In this document: positions 22,110 to 33,416 of the stretch, in pieces | How positions within the stretch are numbered: position 1 is the first letter of the stretch | How the letters are laid out: each line of letters starts with the position of its first letter | Assembly: GCA_037127255.1 (NCBI GenBank) | Contig: JBANSL010000018.1 | Span: 23,905,175 to 23,969,174, forward strand | Direction of reading: 5' to 3' | DNA from: Persicaria tinctoria | Taxonomy: Eukaryota > Streptophyta > Magnoliopsida > Caryophyllales > Polygonaceae | Length of the DNA stretch: 64,000 nt | Program-made: the position numbers and the translations under genes | The notes under the pieces: model-generated | Database searches by the model: none | The model's input: the letters and a program-made list of their open reading frames with translations, nothing else | Told to the model about the DNA's origin: nothing

Positions 22110-22778
22110 GGAAAGGGAAAATCCCAAAACCCTAAATCGGAAAAGAGGGAAATCCTAGATGGAGCACACCTTCAGGGGGAGAGAGAAATTCAACGAACAC
22201 CTACAGAAGACAGAAACCAACAAGGTGTGAATCGAGTGGGAAACAGAGAATACCTAAAAAGTGAGAGAATTGACAGGAGATCGCTAAATTGAAAATGGAA
22301 AATGCTACAGTAGGAAAAAAAGGGGGAGGTTAAAGGTTTGACCTTTGGTTTGGGATAGTGTTCAAACTCGGATGAATGGATTAAACAAATCAAAGGTTCG
22401 ATGAATCGCAGTCGCAGCAATCCAAAATTACTACAGTATATAACAATCAACAAGAATCTTGGAGATGGAATTGAAAATCCCTGAGATTCGTCCTTGTGCG
22501 CTCCAGCCTCCAGGAGCGGTCAATGGTGTAGAGCAGTTGAAATTGGAAGCTTCCTTGAAATTCAATGTGCCACATGTGTCATGTATTAGACTTTAGACTA
22601 GAGATGTTTCCATGTTCAAATTAAGACAGAAAATAAACCTTAATTTTAAACTAAAAGATGCAGAAAAAATGGAGGGAAGTGGAGAAGTCAGATGTGGACC
22701 ACCTTGTCTAATATTTGATCGAATTGTAATTATGTATGTACGATGGGAGAATCAAATTTAAAAAGGTAAAGTAGGTAA
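22110..22778 (-). promoter_or_regulatory. 5' UTR and presumed promoter of the GRAS gene
   Basis: The leader just upstream of the ATG has CT-rich tracts typical of plant 5' UTRs (the complement of 'gagagaaattcaacg'). A possible 3' splice site (TTCTGTCTTCTGTAG, about 22200-22215) suggests a leader intron, common in this subfamily. I see no unambiguous TATA box. The region ends at the 7.7-kb MULE, less than 700 bp from the start codon. Confidence 0.45.
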
Positions 22779-22793
22779 TAGATAATGGGTGTT

Positions 22794-22928
22794 GCTATAT
22801 ACACCGCAAATTCGGATTAAGGATTTGCACGTCCTTAAGGATGTGCAAGTCTGGGACTGTGCACGTCCACTAGGAAAGCTTTGCACGTCCTTAACAACGT
22901 GCAAGTATTCACGTTGTTAAGGACGTGC
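22794..22928. repeat. Left terminal and subterminal repeats of the MULE
   Basis: 18-bp terminal inverted repeat, then palindromic words: GCACGTCCTTAAGGATGTGC (22827-22846), GCACGTCC (22861), GCACGTCCTTAACAACGTGC (22883-22902), and its inverse CACGTTGTTAAGGACGTGC (22910-22928). They are candidate transposase binding sites. Confidence 0.8.
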
Positions 22929-23166
22929 AAACCCTAGTTAAGGTTTTGCGTATAGGGTTTAGGGTTAGCGTTAGGTTTTCCGACGGTTTTGTAATATTAA
23001 TTGATAAAATTGAAGTGTTTAGCTAGTGGATTTGAAGTATTTAGGGTCAAAATAAATAGAACACAAGAATTGTTAAGGTTTTCATTCGGATAATATGCGA
23101 ATAACGTTACAAGGAACGGAAGAAAAGGTTTACATTCATAATTTTAATAAAGTTGTGGAATACAAT

Positions 23167-26014
23167 CTAGGAAAATAGTAAAGGACGGCCGGACTCGGCA
23201 CGCAAGGCTCTAAATCTCTCAATCTGAGCTTGAAACGGAGCATCCCATCCTTCGACGCTTGGATGATGATGTTCAACCCATTCTAGCGGAGGCGGCGGAA
23301 GAGGAGCGTGAGGACGCAACCAGATCTATGAGAACAAAAAAATTAGAGTTAGAGTATTGACATATATATGAAAAGCATGAATAGGTAATAAAAAAGACGT
23401 TTGAAGTCGTACCGCAGCAAAATGGTCTTGGTTTCCGATGCAGGCTACACCAAGAGTTGCTGATTGAGGGTTGTTAGCAGGTGTCGGCGAGATCATGGGG
23501 AGACATGTGAACGGATGATGCCAAGCTAGGACGACGAGAGGAATATGATATACCGTTGCAAATATTAAACCCATAATGGGTAGCTCTATCCACCGTCTCC
23601 TATCACCATGCACAGCTCCCGCCCATCTCTGGTAGTCGACGAACTGCTGGAATGGGTACCCTCCCGTATAACAACCGGCGTACAGATCGGCGTGATCCTC
23701 CAAGTGATTGCATAGTAACGTTTTGAGTTCCGGAAAAGCAGTCTCGCCGATCGGTGATGTTAAAGCCGCCAAAGCACGGTAGCCACAATGACCATCTCCA
23801 ACAGTGTCCCTCACCGTCTCAATATGACCGAGCATGAAGGGATCAACGTTGTTTCGACCCCAGTTGAACCCTCCGAACACATCATCACGTCCACGTCGAG
23901 CTGAGGTCGCTTGTGGACGAGGCCGAGCAGCATTTCGAGCAGCACGCGCTTCTTCTATCTCAAACATTTCCCTTACCTCCTCGTATGGCAACGGGTTGGT
24001 TCTGCAGGCATTCTTCGACCCCCGAGGCCTCCCCTTCCTTCGAACGCTTGCTGATGAGGGTGGGTGCAGCTCATCCTCGCATACATCGTTGGAAGCCGTG
24101 TATGAAGATGACAGCTCATACGACAGTGGGGTGTCGTCGAGGTCAGTCCATGACAAATCCATCCAGAACGGGTGGATGTCCTCGGCGGGTATCGGAGTAC
24201 CGGAGTTGACGTATGCCTGAATCTCATGGACACAAGGGATCCCGTAACAAACCCTCCAATGTCGGTCCGTGCATACCGGAGGAACCTTTTGGTTCACGAT
24301 GTCCTGCCACATCTTGTACAGATAATCGAAGCACTTTTTGGAGATTAAAGTCTTTACCTCATCGAAAAGGTTGACTTTATACGCCGATGTTGGCCATTTG
24401 AAGCGGTCGATCTCCAAAACAGTTTGCAGCTCATGCAGTTGACAATCGTTGACTCTATGGATTGCATCGATCACGATGCGGAAGTCACTAATCGATGCGT
24501 GAAGTGCCTCCTTCAGAACCTTGTGTTGACCCTCAACTCTGTACACATTGAAGTGCATACCACTAAATATTCGATATTATATCATATTGTAATGGGAGAT
24601 ATGAAGTAAGGTTGTACCTGTTTGTCGTACGGGTGCCGAGATGGAAGACATTATCTACGTAGCATCGTACGATGCTCCTGCTGTATGGAAGCAAAACTGA
24701 CTCTAAATACGTCACCACACCTGGGAATGGGTGCCATGCATCGTGTAGCGCCCGACGACGTCGGTTGAATGATTCCTCCGACCTCGATTCAAACAGCCCC
24801 CAACAGTTGCCCTTAAAGATGCCAGCGTAGTTTAAATTCTTCGTGATCTTCAGAGCAACTTCCTCGCATCTTCTCGTCACGTGTAACCAATAAAGGAGAT
24901 GCTGGACGTCGGGGAAGACAACATTCAGCGCCGCCAAGAGACCTAGCTCTCGATCAGTCATGATAGCTTGAGGCTGAACCGTCCCAAGCAAGATCTGAAG
25001 CTGTCGCAAAACCCAGGCGTATGTGTCTTCGTTCTCTTGCGACATGAAGGCATAGGCGATGCAGTAAGTATTGCCTGAGGGTGTGAACCCGACCACCTCG
25101 TACAAAGGAATCCCATATCTGCAAGTGTAAATATGTTACATATAAAATACTTTATAATTGACTATATGTGGAATAATGTAATCGTAATTAAGTAACTTAC
25201 GCATTTGTTTTGTATGTGATGTCCATTATGATGACGTAATGGAACCTTCGGAGAAGGCGTATCCCGTCGGGATGCGCGAGGAAGAGGTCGCTCAAGACGT
25301 TGTTGTCATCCGGATGTCGTCTGAAGTCGTAGTAGTACCTTCTTTCCCGCAGATGGTGCAAGGTATCCTGTGTCATCGTCCGACTACCTCTTTCTTCAGC
25401 GACCACCATGGCGAGCGTGTTGGTAAGGCTCTTCCTGGACGTGACGCTGGTCTCATCCAACTGCCTCAATCCGTACCCAATGGATTTTGGAGGAGTGCCA
25501 ACTTCCTTCATCCACCTCGCTATCTTCTTTTCCCCCTCTGTCATCTGCCCGACGATGGCGTGACCCTTCAAGCTCGTGGAAAGCCCGTGGTTATGAACAC
25601 CGTGGGTTACCGTCATAACCCAGTGACCCGGTGGAGCTTCATGTCCGTGTAGAGAGAATGGACAACCACTTATCTTCGACTGCGTGCTCCGGAGCTTCCT
25701 CCCGCGTGGTCGGTACTCCCCAAACTGCTCGCAAGCAAGGAGAACCCCACCTGGACGATTCGACGCCCCCGTCCAAGACCGCTTGATTACTAAAATCATG
25801 CAGTGTCTCCGACCCAAGTCCTTGAAATGCGTAACCATTTCGTCACGGTCATTCCAAACCCTTGGATCCGAGAAATCAGACGTAAAGTCTCGAAACTGTA
25901 TTCACATAATTGGAAATATGAACAAAACGGAAGGAATACGAAATATGTTCACTCTACGAAACCTATCCGTACCTGGGATACTTGGAGACGAGGATTGCTT
26001 TGCGGCTCGGCCAT
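23167..26014 (-). CDS. MULE transposase (FAR1 domain, DDE core, SWIM, AT-hook, OTU domain)
   Basis: I read five exons, complement of 23167-23325, 23413-24538, 24618-25118, 25201-25895 and 25973-26014. The four introns are 77-87 bp, all GT-AG, and all joins are in frame: 840 residues, no stop. The start is ATG at 26014 (MAEPQSNPRLQVSQ). A FAR1-type zinc-binding region (about 15-130, with GCPF and HGVHNHGL) is followed by the MULE core with likely catalytic D (MDITYKT, about 239), D (IMTDRELG, about 301) and E (SRSEESFNRR, about 360). Then come a SWIM finger (VCTDRHWRVCYGIPCVHEI, 502-517), an AT-hook-like RRKGRPRGSK (579-588) and an OTU cysteine-protease domain with D and C in GDGHCGYRA (661, 664) and H in NQDHFAA (785). 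It should cut and move the element; the OTU part may deubiquitinate or regulate. OTU-bearing FAR1/MULE proteins are known in plants. The joins and residue numbers are hand-made. Confidence 0.88.
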
Positions 26015-26129
26015 AACGATTCTAATGGAGAAAGAATATATCGAAAGAAGTCGGACTTTGTTTTGGAATGCGGAATCAAGATTTCCTCCTTCGCTTCAAA
26101 TAAGCATTGTTGCGTTAATTTTAAGCAGA

Positions 26130-26355
26130 ACCCTAGTACGTCCTTAAGGACGTGCAGCTGTCCTTAAAGACGTGCTACGGTTTAGAGTTTGGCTAGGGTT
26201 TTAGGGTTTGGCTAGGTTAGGGTTTAGGGTAAGGAAACTGCACATCGTTGACCACGTGCAGCACGTCCTTAAGGACGTGCAGTTTCGACAAACCCTAAAA
26301 CCCTAGCCAAACCCTTAAACCCTAGCCAAACCCTAAACCCTAGCACGTCTTTAAG
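26130..26355. repeat. Central palindrome cluster between the MULE genes
   Basis: Contains TACGTCCTTAAGGACGTGC (26137-26155) and the perfect palindrome GCACGTCCTTAAGGACGTGC (26261-26280). Around them are facing copies of GGTTTGGCTAGGGTTT and its complement AAACCCTAGCCAAACCC. It sits 120 bp upstream of the transposase start, so it probably includes its promoter. The remaining stretch to 26722 is AT-rich and holds a duplicated unit of about 50 bp (TTTTCGTTATCGGGCAACCT, 26516-26590). Confidence 0.75.
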
Positions 26356-26722
26356 GTAGTTGTATTAAGTATGAAGATATGGATCTCCAAGGTAGTCGCA
26401 AGAGTGTCGATCTACTCGACAATCTATTTCTGTGCTCCTTCACAAATCCTGAGGGAAGTTCCTAACCAAAATATGCAGGAAAACATTATAAACAACATAC
26501 ATAATCTGGTTTCACGTTTTCGTTATCGGGCAACCTTATCATATTAACGTTTTCGTTTTCGTTATCGGGCAACCTTATCATATTAATGTTTTCGTTTTTG
26601 ATGTTTACGTTCAATATGACTCTGAAGAAATTAGAAGAGTCTACTCGAGATAGAAATATAGAGATAAATACAAAATCCGTAATATAAAAGTATAATATCA
26701 ATATAGAAACTGCAAAAGTACA

Positions 26723-29700
26723 TCACTGGTCTACAGGATGGCGTACAACATGATCCAAAATCTCCGTCACCTCGTCCACTAGCTGCTCAATGCGAGGGTC
26801 GCTAGCCAGGGCCCTCAAATAGCCCTCGACCTCATGAAAGCGGGATAACAGCGCCGGACGGATGACAGGAGGCTGAGGGAGGTCCACCCATGGGTCCATG
26901 CCGATCAGGTGGACGGGCGTCGGCGGGTCGGGATGAGGTGGCGTGGTCGGCAGCACGTACGGCCGGGTCTGCGACGCGTACCAAGGCAAGTAATCTGCAG
27001 TGACACCGGCTTGGCAATCCTCGCTGGTGCGCCTGTGCTCGGCCAGCCTGTAGAAGCGACCCTCGTCCTGCAGGTCATGCCACCTGTTGTGGCTCGGGGC
27101 AAACACGGCGATGTACCTCGCGTTCTCCAGGGTCGTGTCGCGGCAGACCTGATCCAGCGTGATGACGGCCTGCGGGATCCCCTGGACCCGTCCGAACTGC
27201 CGGAGGCACCTATCGGGCATATATGGCTCCTCCTCCCCGCAGAAGGTGATGGTGCCCCGATAGGTGGACTGACGGTACTGGCCGTCGAAGTCCAGATCAC
27301 GGCCAAAAGGCATCCACCGGACCTACAACTAAACAAATCAGATGTAATTCACAACTAAGAATTATAAGTGATATAGATAGAGTCTCGAATACATACATCA
27401 TCGACGGTAAGACGGTCCACCTCGTCCCGCAGCTCCCGGATCTTCTTCAGCTTTTGGTCATCCTTCATGCGCTATGGCGCCTTCGGACCGATGAAATTCG
27501 TGGAGAAGCGAGGGTCATCCTTCCTAGCCGGGTCGCTGGACATATCACCTCGGAAGCAAAGGAAGTACGCCCATATCCAAGCCTTGACACAGAAAAGTAT
27601 GTCGTTAGCATATAATTTAAATATTTGTAAACTAAAACTCTAATTTAACGGTCTCGTACCTGTAGGATCGGCGTGCAGCTGTCTATGCCCTTCGCACCTG
27701 AGCGGGTAGCCTCGCCTAGGCTCCTGTACAGACATGCGAGGGCACCTGTAGCCCATGCAAGGGTGGCCGTACGTGGGATGTCCCAAATAAGGCCGAATAT
27801 CCTCCATGGGATTCGGCTCTGCGACTTGTCCACAAACAAAGTCGCGGCGAGAGCGATGGCCATGTACGTCCTGTGCAGAAACAAACGTTGTGCAGGGTCA
27901 TCCTCGGGCTGCCCCCTACCACATGCGTGCGCAGCCGAATCTGCTCAGGATCAGCCGCGGCCTCTGGGTCATCGGCGGGGGCGGGGTCGACGAGCGGCCC
28001 GTGTCTCTGCTACCACAGGGCAGTAAACCCAGTCACCGGAGGGCCGCCAGCGTGTTTGTACGACTTCAGAGTCGCGGGGGTGAGCTGGTAGTACTCCGCG
28101 ATGGCGGGGACCAAAGCGCCCGCGGGCAGATATGACGTGCAGGGCTGGCCATCAATCGGAAGTCCCATCAGACAGGCAACATCGTGGAGCATGATGGTCA
28201 TCTCGCCCCATGGAAAGTGGAAGGAGCTGGTCTCCGGGTGCCAATGCTCCAAAAAGGCCGTGCAGGTGAACTCATCAACCCACTGCCAGTGGAGGGACCT
28301 AAGCTGGGGGATGCCGGATGGGAGCAGATCCTGCACCCAGGTCCCCGGGCCCTCAAATATGTAGGGCTCGAAAGGCTGCAAGTGAGTCGCCTGGTGGTGG
28401 AACTTCAGCAGCGGCAGCTCCACCGTAGGATCTCTCCACACCTGGTACGCACGGTGATGCCTGTAAGACACAAGCAGCTCTCCCGGCGGCAATAAAGGGT
28501 CGACCTGCACAGCCGGTGCGGCAGCCTGCACAGGGATGGGCTCGGGCTCTACCTGTGGGCCCCCCTGGCCCTGAGCCTGCCCCTCCTGACCGTCGTCAGC
28601 CTCCTCAACGACGTCAGTGATCACATCATCTGCAGAGCCCAAGGAGATCGTCGTTGGTGTGGCGGAGGTTGGAGGCTCGGGCTCTTGTGTGCCGAATGTA
28701 GAAGCTGCTGGCAGCACGGCCGAAGTAGAAGTCTTCGGAACGGCTGAAATAGATGCCTCCGGGATGGTCGGTGGAACACGAGTAGGCGGTCTACCCATGT
28801 CGGCCCGTCGCCCACCGACTACGTCGGTAATACAGCTACTCAAAACATCAGCGGGCTCTAAAGAAGGCTGCAACCCCATCATCGCATCGCCCGAACGATC
28901 CCAACCTGGCAGACCCTTCCAGAAGCTGTCGTGCTCGTCGGCCGGGGGCGTCCCCATCGACGGCTGTAAGCGCTCTGCAGACGCAAGTAGATCGTCAACT
29001 GTCTGCTCGGGGGGTGCTGTAGACTCCTGTACCTGGCTGACCGCTGCCCGGTCGCCGAACCTAATAGGCCGAAGGGTACCATCACCCCTCATAAGCCTCC
29101 CTGCATGTTATTATGATCCAGTTGAATATTAATGTATTTTCAGTATATTTTAATGTATTTTAATGTTAATTAAATAATTTTGAAGTATTTTAATATTTTT
29201 AATGTTTTTTATTATCTTTCAATATAGATTTATTTTTATGTATTTGAATATATTTGAATATATTTTAATCTTAATTAAATAATTTTGAAGTATTTTAATT
29301 TTTTTAATGTTTTTATTATCTTTCAATATAAATTTATTTTTATGTATTTTTATTATATTTCAATATATTTAAATATATTTTAATGTTAATTAAATAATTT
29401 TGAAGTATTTTAATATTTTTTAATGTTATTATTATCTTTCAATATAAATTTATTTTTATGTATTTGAATATATTTGAATATATTCAAATATATTTTAATT
29501 TTAATTAAATACTTTTGAAGTATTATAATATATTTTAATGTTTTTTATTGTCTTTCAATTGTAATTTTTTTCTATGTATTTGAATATATACTATCTATTA
29601 TATTCTATCAAATTACAACTATATTCTTTTCTATCAAACTATATACTATAAAAAAACATTATAATATATAAATAAATCAAAAAATATATTTTCAATTATA

Positions 29701-30226
29701 TTCTATCAAACAATATATATATTATCAATCATATATTCTATACACTTCTATTCTAAAACTATATTATAATCTATCAAATTATATTTTAAAACTCTAAAAA
29801 TAAATCAAACAAAAAGTAATTCAAATAACATACCGGTGAAGTCGGGATCGGGGACACCTCAATGGTCCGACGCTTCCGCGGCTCCTGACCGTCGTCCGCC
29901 TCCGCCACTGCTCCGCCTCCATCCCCGCCGCCATACGCCGCCCGACCACCACCACCCTCCTCCTCGGCCACTGCTCGACCTCCTTCGTCGGCGCCAGACG
30001 CCGCCCCACCACCACCACCCTCCTCCTCCGCCAAAGCCGCCAGCACCACCCTCTCCTCAGCCACCGGCTCCACCGCCACCGCCTCCACCGCCACCGCCTC
30101 CCCTGATGCTCCACCACCCTCCACCTCCATCGCCGTCGCAGCACCACCAACCTCCGTCGCCGCCAGCATATCCGCCTCCAAGGCCGCCACCGCCGCCTCG
30201 AGCTCTCTCTCTCTTTCTGTCTCCAT
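26723..30226 (-). pseudogene. Plant mobile domain (PMD/MAIN-like) gene, decayed
   Basis: Coding order on the minus strand: a low-complexity first exon (29834-30226, METERERELEA...) with donor GTATGT. Next is an exon from about 29100 down to 27660, carrying PMD motifs: HFPWGEMTIMLHDVACLMGL, later TYMAIALAATLFVDKSQSR and WATGALACLYRSLGEA. Then 27397-27582 (AWIWAYFLCFRGD) and 26723-27322 (RWMPFGRD, YMPDRCLRQFGRVQGIPQ, ADYLPWYASQTRPYV). Breaks: TAG at 28010-28012 (follows ALW), a frame change near 27925-27945, and TAG at 27472-27474 (after FIGPKAP). The first-to-second exon join also does not keep frame with the donor and acceptor I see. PMD proteins (MAIN, MAIL1) act in silencing and genome stability with PP7-type phosphatases, and related copies ride in MULEs and gypsy elements. 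This copy cannot make a full protein. Confidence 0.8.
29103..29833. repeat. AT-rich intron of the PMD gene with tandem units
   Basis: About four imperfect units of about 110 bp, each with TTAATTAAATAATTTTGAAG and ATCTTTCAATAT(A)NATTTATTTTTATG. Donor CCG|GTATGT at 29833, acceptor ATGCAG|GG at 29101. Confidence 0.7.
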
Positions 30227-30370
30227 CTCTCTCGGTCTCTCTCTCTCTCTCTGGGTCTCTCTCTCTCTCGGTCAAGCTCCGCTGGCGATCGCTCTCTCTC
30301 TCTCAATTTCTTTGGTGAATGAAGACGAAGACGAAGAGGCACGTCCTCTTCATCTTTACTAGACGGGCTT

Positions 30371-30512
30371 GCACGTCCTTACGGACGTGCAACACGTCTT
30401 TAAGAAAGTGCCCTTTTGCACGTCCCTGAGGACATGCAGCACGTCCGGGTTCGGGTGGCTCTCCCCCCACTTGCACGTCCTTAAGGACGTGGGGATTTGC
30501 GGTGTATATAGC
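30371..30512. repeat. Right terminal and subterminal repeats of the MULE
   Basis: Palindromic words GCACGTCCTTACGGACGTGC (30371-30390), GCACGTCCCTGAGGACATGC (30418-30437) and GCACGTCCTTAAGGACGTG (30473-30491), then the 18-bp terminal inverted repeat (30495-30512). A CT microsatellite (30200-30300) lies in the leader of the PMD gene. Confidence 0.8.
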
Positions 30513-30631
30513 CGAAACGTCGATAATGAAAGGTTAAAAAGGATACGACATGAATATGGCACAAAATGGTAAACCACGATAATAACCGTGTTGGACCTGG
30601 ATCGGAGTTTTTTCTTATTGGATATACGAGT

Positions 30632-31302
30632 AGGGATGGCAATTGGTCGGGTGGTGGCTGGATGGACTCCCATTTCAGCCGACCCACCATGGATGACTCA
30701 TCACCCCACCCGATCCACCACCTATATCTACTTCATTTATATCCACTTTCACCCATATCAATCGGGTGAGCGGGTGAAATGGGTGAAATATGGATGATAT
30801 ATAAGTGATTTTTGCTAAATACACATAATTGAATTCCAATAAAACCGGTAGAGAAAACAGTGGCTAAAATAACATTATCTTACACATTAAGTCTTAAATA
30901 AATCATCCTAAGTTTAAATAACATTTTCTTAAACATATGACTATATGTTTTAAACACAAACGAGAGTTTAAATAGCATTGTCTTAACAAAATTAGCCGTC
31001 TAGCAACATCAAGACAAGAGTGGTAGAGGACGAAGAGGGCAGGGGGTTTGCAGAAAAACGTGTCGATTAGAAAGTTATGGTTTAGAAAATTAGAAAGTTT
31101 ATATTTTTTTTATATATAAATAATATTTTTATAATGTAGATGGATGGTGGATCGGGTGTGGGTGGAAAAAATATCACTCCACCCGACCCACCACCCATAT
31201 CCACTTCATCCATATCCACTTTCCGCCTGCTTTTTTTTTCCGGGTTTTCACCCACTTTTTTGGGTCGGGTTCGAATCAGGTGCGGGTGAAATTTCCATCC
31301 CT
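30632..31302. mobile_element. Non-autonomous hAT element, 671 bp
   Basis: Ends AGGGATGG and CCATCCCT with an exact 8-bp duplication ATACGAGT (30624-30631 and 31303-31310). GGGTGG/CCACCC words lie near both ends and the middle is AT-rich and non-coding. The terminal word is shared with the element at 7717. Confidence 0.9.
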
Positions 31303-31310
31303 ATACGAGT

Positions 31311-31670
31311 AATATGACACAACACGATTATTTTTTTTTATAAATATTTTACAAGGTAGATTACTATAATTTATAGTAATTAATAAGTATGATAAAGAAA
31401 TATAGATAATTAAAATATCGATTATTTTAGAAAATTATTTTTATTTTTTTAAAACATTAATTGTCATAATAAAATTTTATAATTATACCAATATAAGGGT
31501 GTAGAATCTAAAAATATTTTTAAAACTTTTTTTCAATGTGTATTTATAACCAAAATAATTTTGGCATACACCAAAGAGACCACTAGAGTCGATCAGAGAA
31601 TCCGAATTGGGTGATTTGGCGAATGGGATCACTTGTGTCAAAACACTCCGCCCCTGAATGTCCCTCCTCA
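31311..31670. other. AT-rich spacer
   Basis: No gene or repeat end recognised. Confidence 0.5.
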
Positions 31671-31678
31671 GTCCTCAC

Positions 31679-32905
31679 TAGGGTTGGGCAAGCAAAAGTT
31701 GGATCTGACCGGAAGTAATACGGTCTAGTTCATGGTTCAAGATAAAAGTGGATTCCGGGTTTCGGTCCAAACCCGAGACTAGACCATACCGAAATTTCCA
31801 GGTTAGACTGGAATTGGACTGTGTTATGTAAGAAAGAAAGAAAGAAAGAAAGAAGAAGGTACGTGCCTACCTGGCTACCTACTGTGTTGTGACTTGGGCT
31901 TTGTTTGACAAAATACTAGCTGATAGGGTAGTTGAAGTTGACGAGGTAACTGAAGCGCACTGATGGATTATTTGTGTTAAATATATGTTAATAAGCTAGT
32001 ATGATGTTTGGTAAATCTAGCGGTTGGAGTAGCTAAACTTGCGAATAGAAAATCATAAACTCCGAAAAGCTTCGGTGAGTAGCGGTTGAAACACTATCAT
32101 TCCAAAAGCTAATTCAACTAAAATCTTATATTTATTTCATTTACAACTATATAATATCAAAACCAAAAGGTCCAATAAGTTAGCTTATGTTTTTTTTTTG
32201 TCAAACGAAGCCTTGACCTACTCCTTTCACTGAAAGTTTCAAGCCTCTCGGTCTCTCTTCACTTCTCTAGTCTTCACTCACCACCCCCTCTCAGTCTCTC
32301 AGTCGAGTCTCTCAGTCTCTCATACTTGCTAGTGGGCCCTCGGTCGCCCCTCACCAATCGCCACCGTCGGCGCTCTCGTGCTTGCCGAACCGGTCACCAC
32401 CAAATCCAGATTGTCCATGCCCCACCGAATTTGCGCTGCAATAGCGCTTGAACTCCGATTCCCCACATGAAGAGTAGCAGGAAGAGGAAGCCATGACATC
32501 GATTTTTTCAGAGGACTCCATCACGCTTTTGAGTTCATCATCATCCCAGAGATCGGGAGATGGGGCTTTATTCATCCGGCCACGAAAATGAACTCGCGGT
32601 GAGAAAGAGATTGAAACCCTAATCTGAAAGCTGAAAAGCTTGTTCGTTTTGTTGGTGGGAGAGGTAGCAGTGGAGATGGGGAATTTAGAAGAAGGTGAAC
32701 TTATGTTGTTGACAATAGTAGGAAGCTAGGGAATTTGGTCCAAGAGAGTGGGAATCGAAAAAGGATTCCATAGTAGAATTTCGGTCCAACCGGTCTGAGG
32801 ACCGGAAAATCCAGGGTCATATTACCCATCCTGATTCAATCCGCGGTCCTTGTCCTATGAGTTTTTAGTCCGCTGGTCTTGGACCGGACCAAAAGTCCAA
32901 TCCTA
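31679..32905. mobile_element. hAT element, 1.2 kb, with a captured gene start
   Basis: Ends TAGGGTTGGGCAAG and, in reverse complement, TAGGATTGGACTTTTGGTCC; flanks GTCCTCAC (31671-31678) and CTCCTCAC (32906-32913) match 7 of 8. GGTCC/GGACC words are frequent near both ends. A GAAA microsatellite lies at 31828-31851. The middle holds gene-like sequence (next entry) and no transposase. Confidence 0.72.
32351..32575 (-). pseudogene. Captured 5' coding fragment of an unidentified plant gene
   Basis: The frame starts with ATG at 32575 after a leader containing AAACCCTAATC. It reads MNKAPSPDLWDDDELKSVME, SSCYSSCGESEFKRYCSANSVG and on to a stop after 74 residues. The acidic start and the ESEFKRYCSANSV stretch look like a real conserved N-terminus, but I cannot name the family. 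The late part (GHGQSGFGGDRFGKHE) looks like read-through past the captured exon. A small independent protein is possible but unlikely. Confidence 0.5.
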
Positions 32906-32913
32906 CTCCTCAC

Positions 32914-33407
32914 CGCCCGAATTTAAAAAAAAAAAATTTAAGAAAAAAGAATAAAGAGAGGGGTGAATTGGATGCGCTTTTTTTTAATCAGGGGTAAAAC
33001 AAAACGAAACGATGATATGTTAATCTACTTTAACATTTTCCCCAAACAAAAAGACAACAACTTTTGTAATGCGTTTCATTATTGGCTCGAGTGAATTGAA
33101 TTGATTAGCATTGTTTTATTTTACTGATATTTTTAGTCCCAACTTTTTATTTTAACGTTTTCTTTCGTGTACTAACTCTAGATAATATCACCTGATCACT
33201 GAGCAGAACTTCATTATCTTAAAATAATACAGTAAATGTTTTTAAAAAATAGAGAAAGTGATAATTACGTGCTAATCAGGTATTGAACACCTAATTGGTT
33301 CCTAACCAATTTTTATCAGAAAACAGGAAATTAACACCTAATTGGCTTAATCTCTCCCTTGGCTACCAAGAAAACTCAGTGGAGGTATTTAAATAAGTTG
33401 TTTATTG
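32914..33407. other. Intergenic spacer
   Basis: AT-rich, no gene; a repeated word CACCTAATTGG occurs twice (33287 and 33331). Confidence 0.5.
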
Positions 33408-33416
33408 TAATCTAAA

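Larger units (their letters stand above)
22788..30519 (-). mobile_element. 7.7-kb MULE with transposase-OTU gene and a PMD gene
   Basis: GCTATATACACCGCAAAT at 22794-22811 is exactly inverted at 30495-30512. The flanks TAGATAATG (22779-22787) and TCGATAATG (30520-30528) match at 8 of 9 bases, as expected of a 9-bp Mutator-type TSD, although the outermost 6-7 bases of the two ends differ. Subterminal 20-bp palindromes GCACGTCCTTAAGGACGTGC and variants lie near both ends, and a third cluster lies between the two genes. Both genes are on the minus strand: PMD first, then the transposase. The transposase frame is unbroken, so this copy may still be autonomous. Confidence 0.82.

Noticed and set aside
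22110..22127. A GRAS start six codons further upstream
   Set aside because: The codon there is TTG; the first ATG in frame is at 22109 and gives the usual N-terminus.
26130..26355. Telomere-like TTTAGGG/CCCTAAA words
   Set aside because: Copies are few, irregular and in both orientations inside the MULE, so not an interstitial telomere tract.
29836..30318. Plus-strand proline-rich 'extensin-like' frame
   Set aside because: It is the antisense of the low-complexity first exon of the PMD gene and has no signal peptide or Ser-Pro4 regularity.
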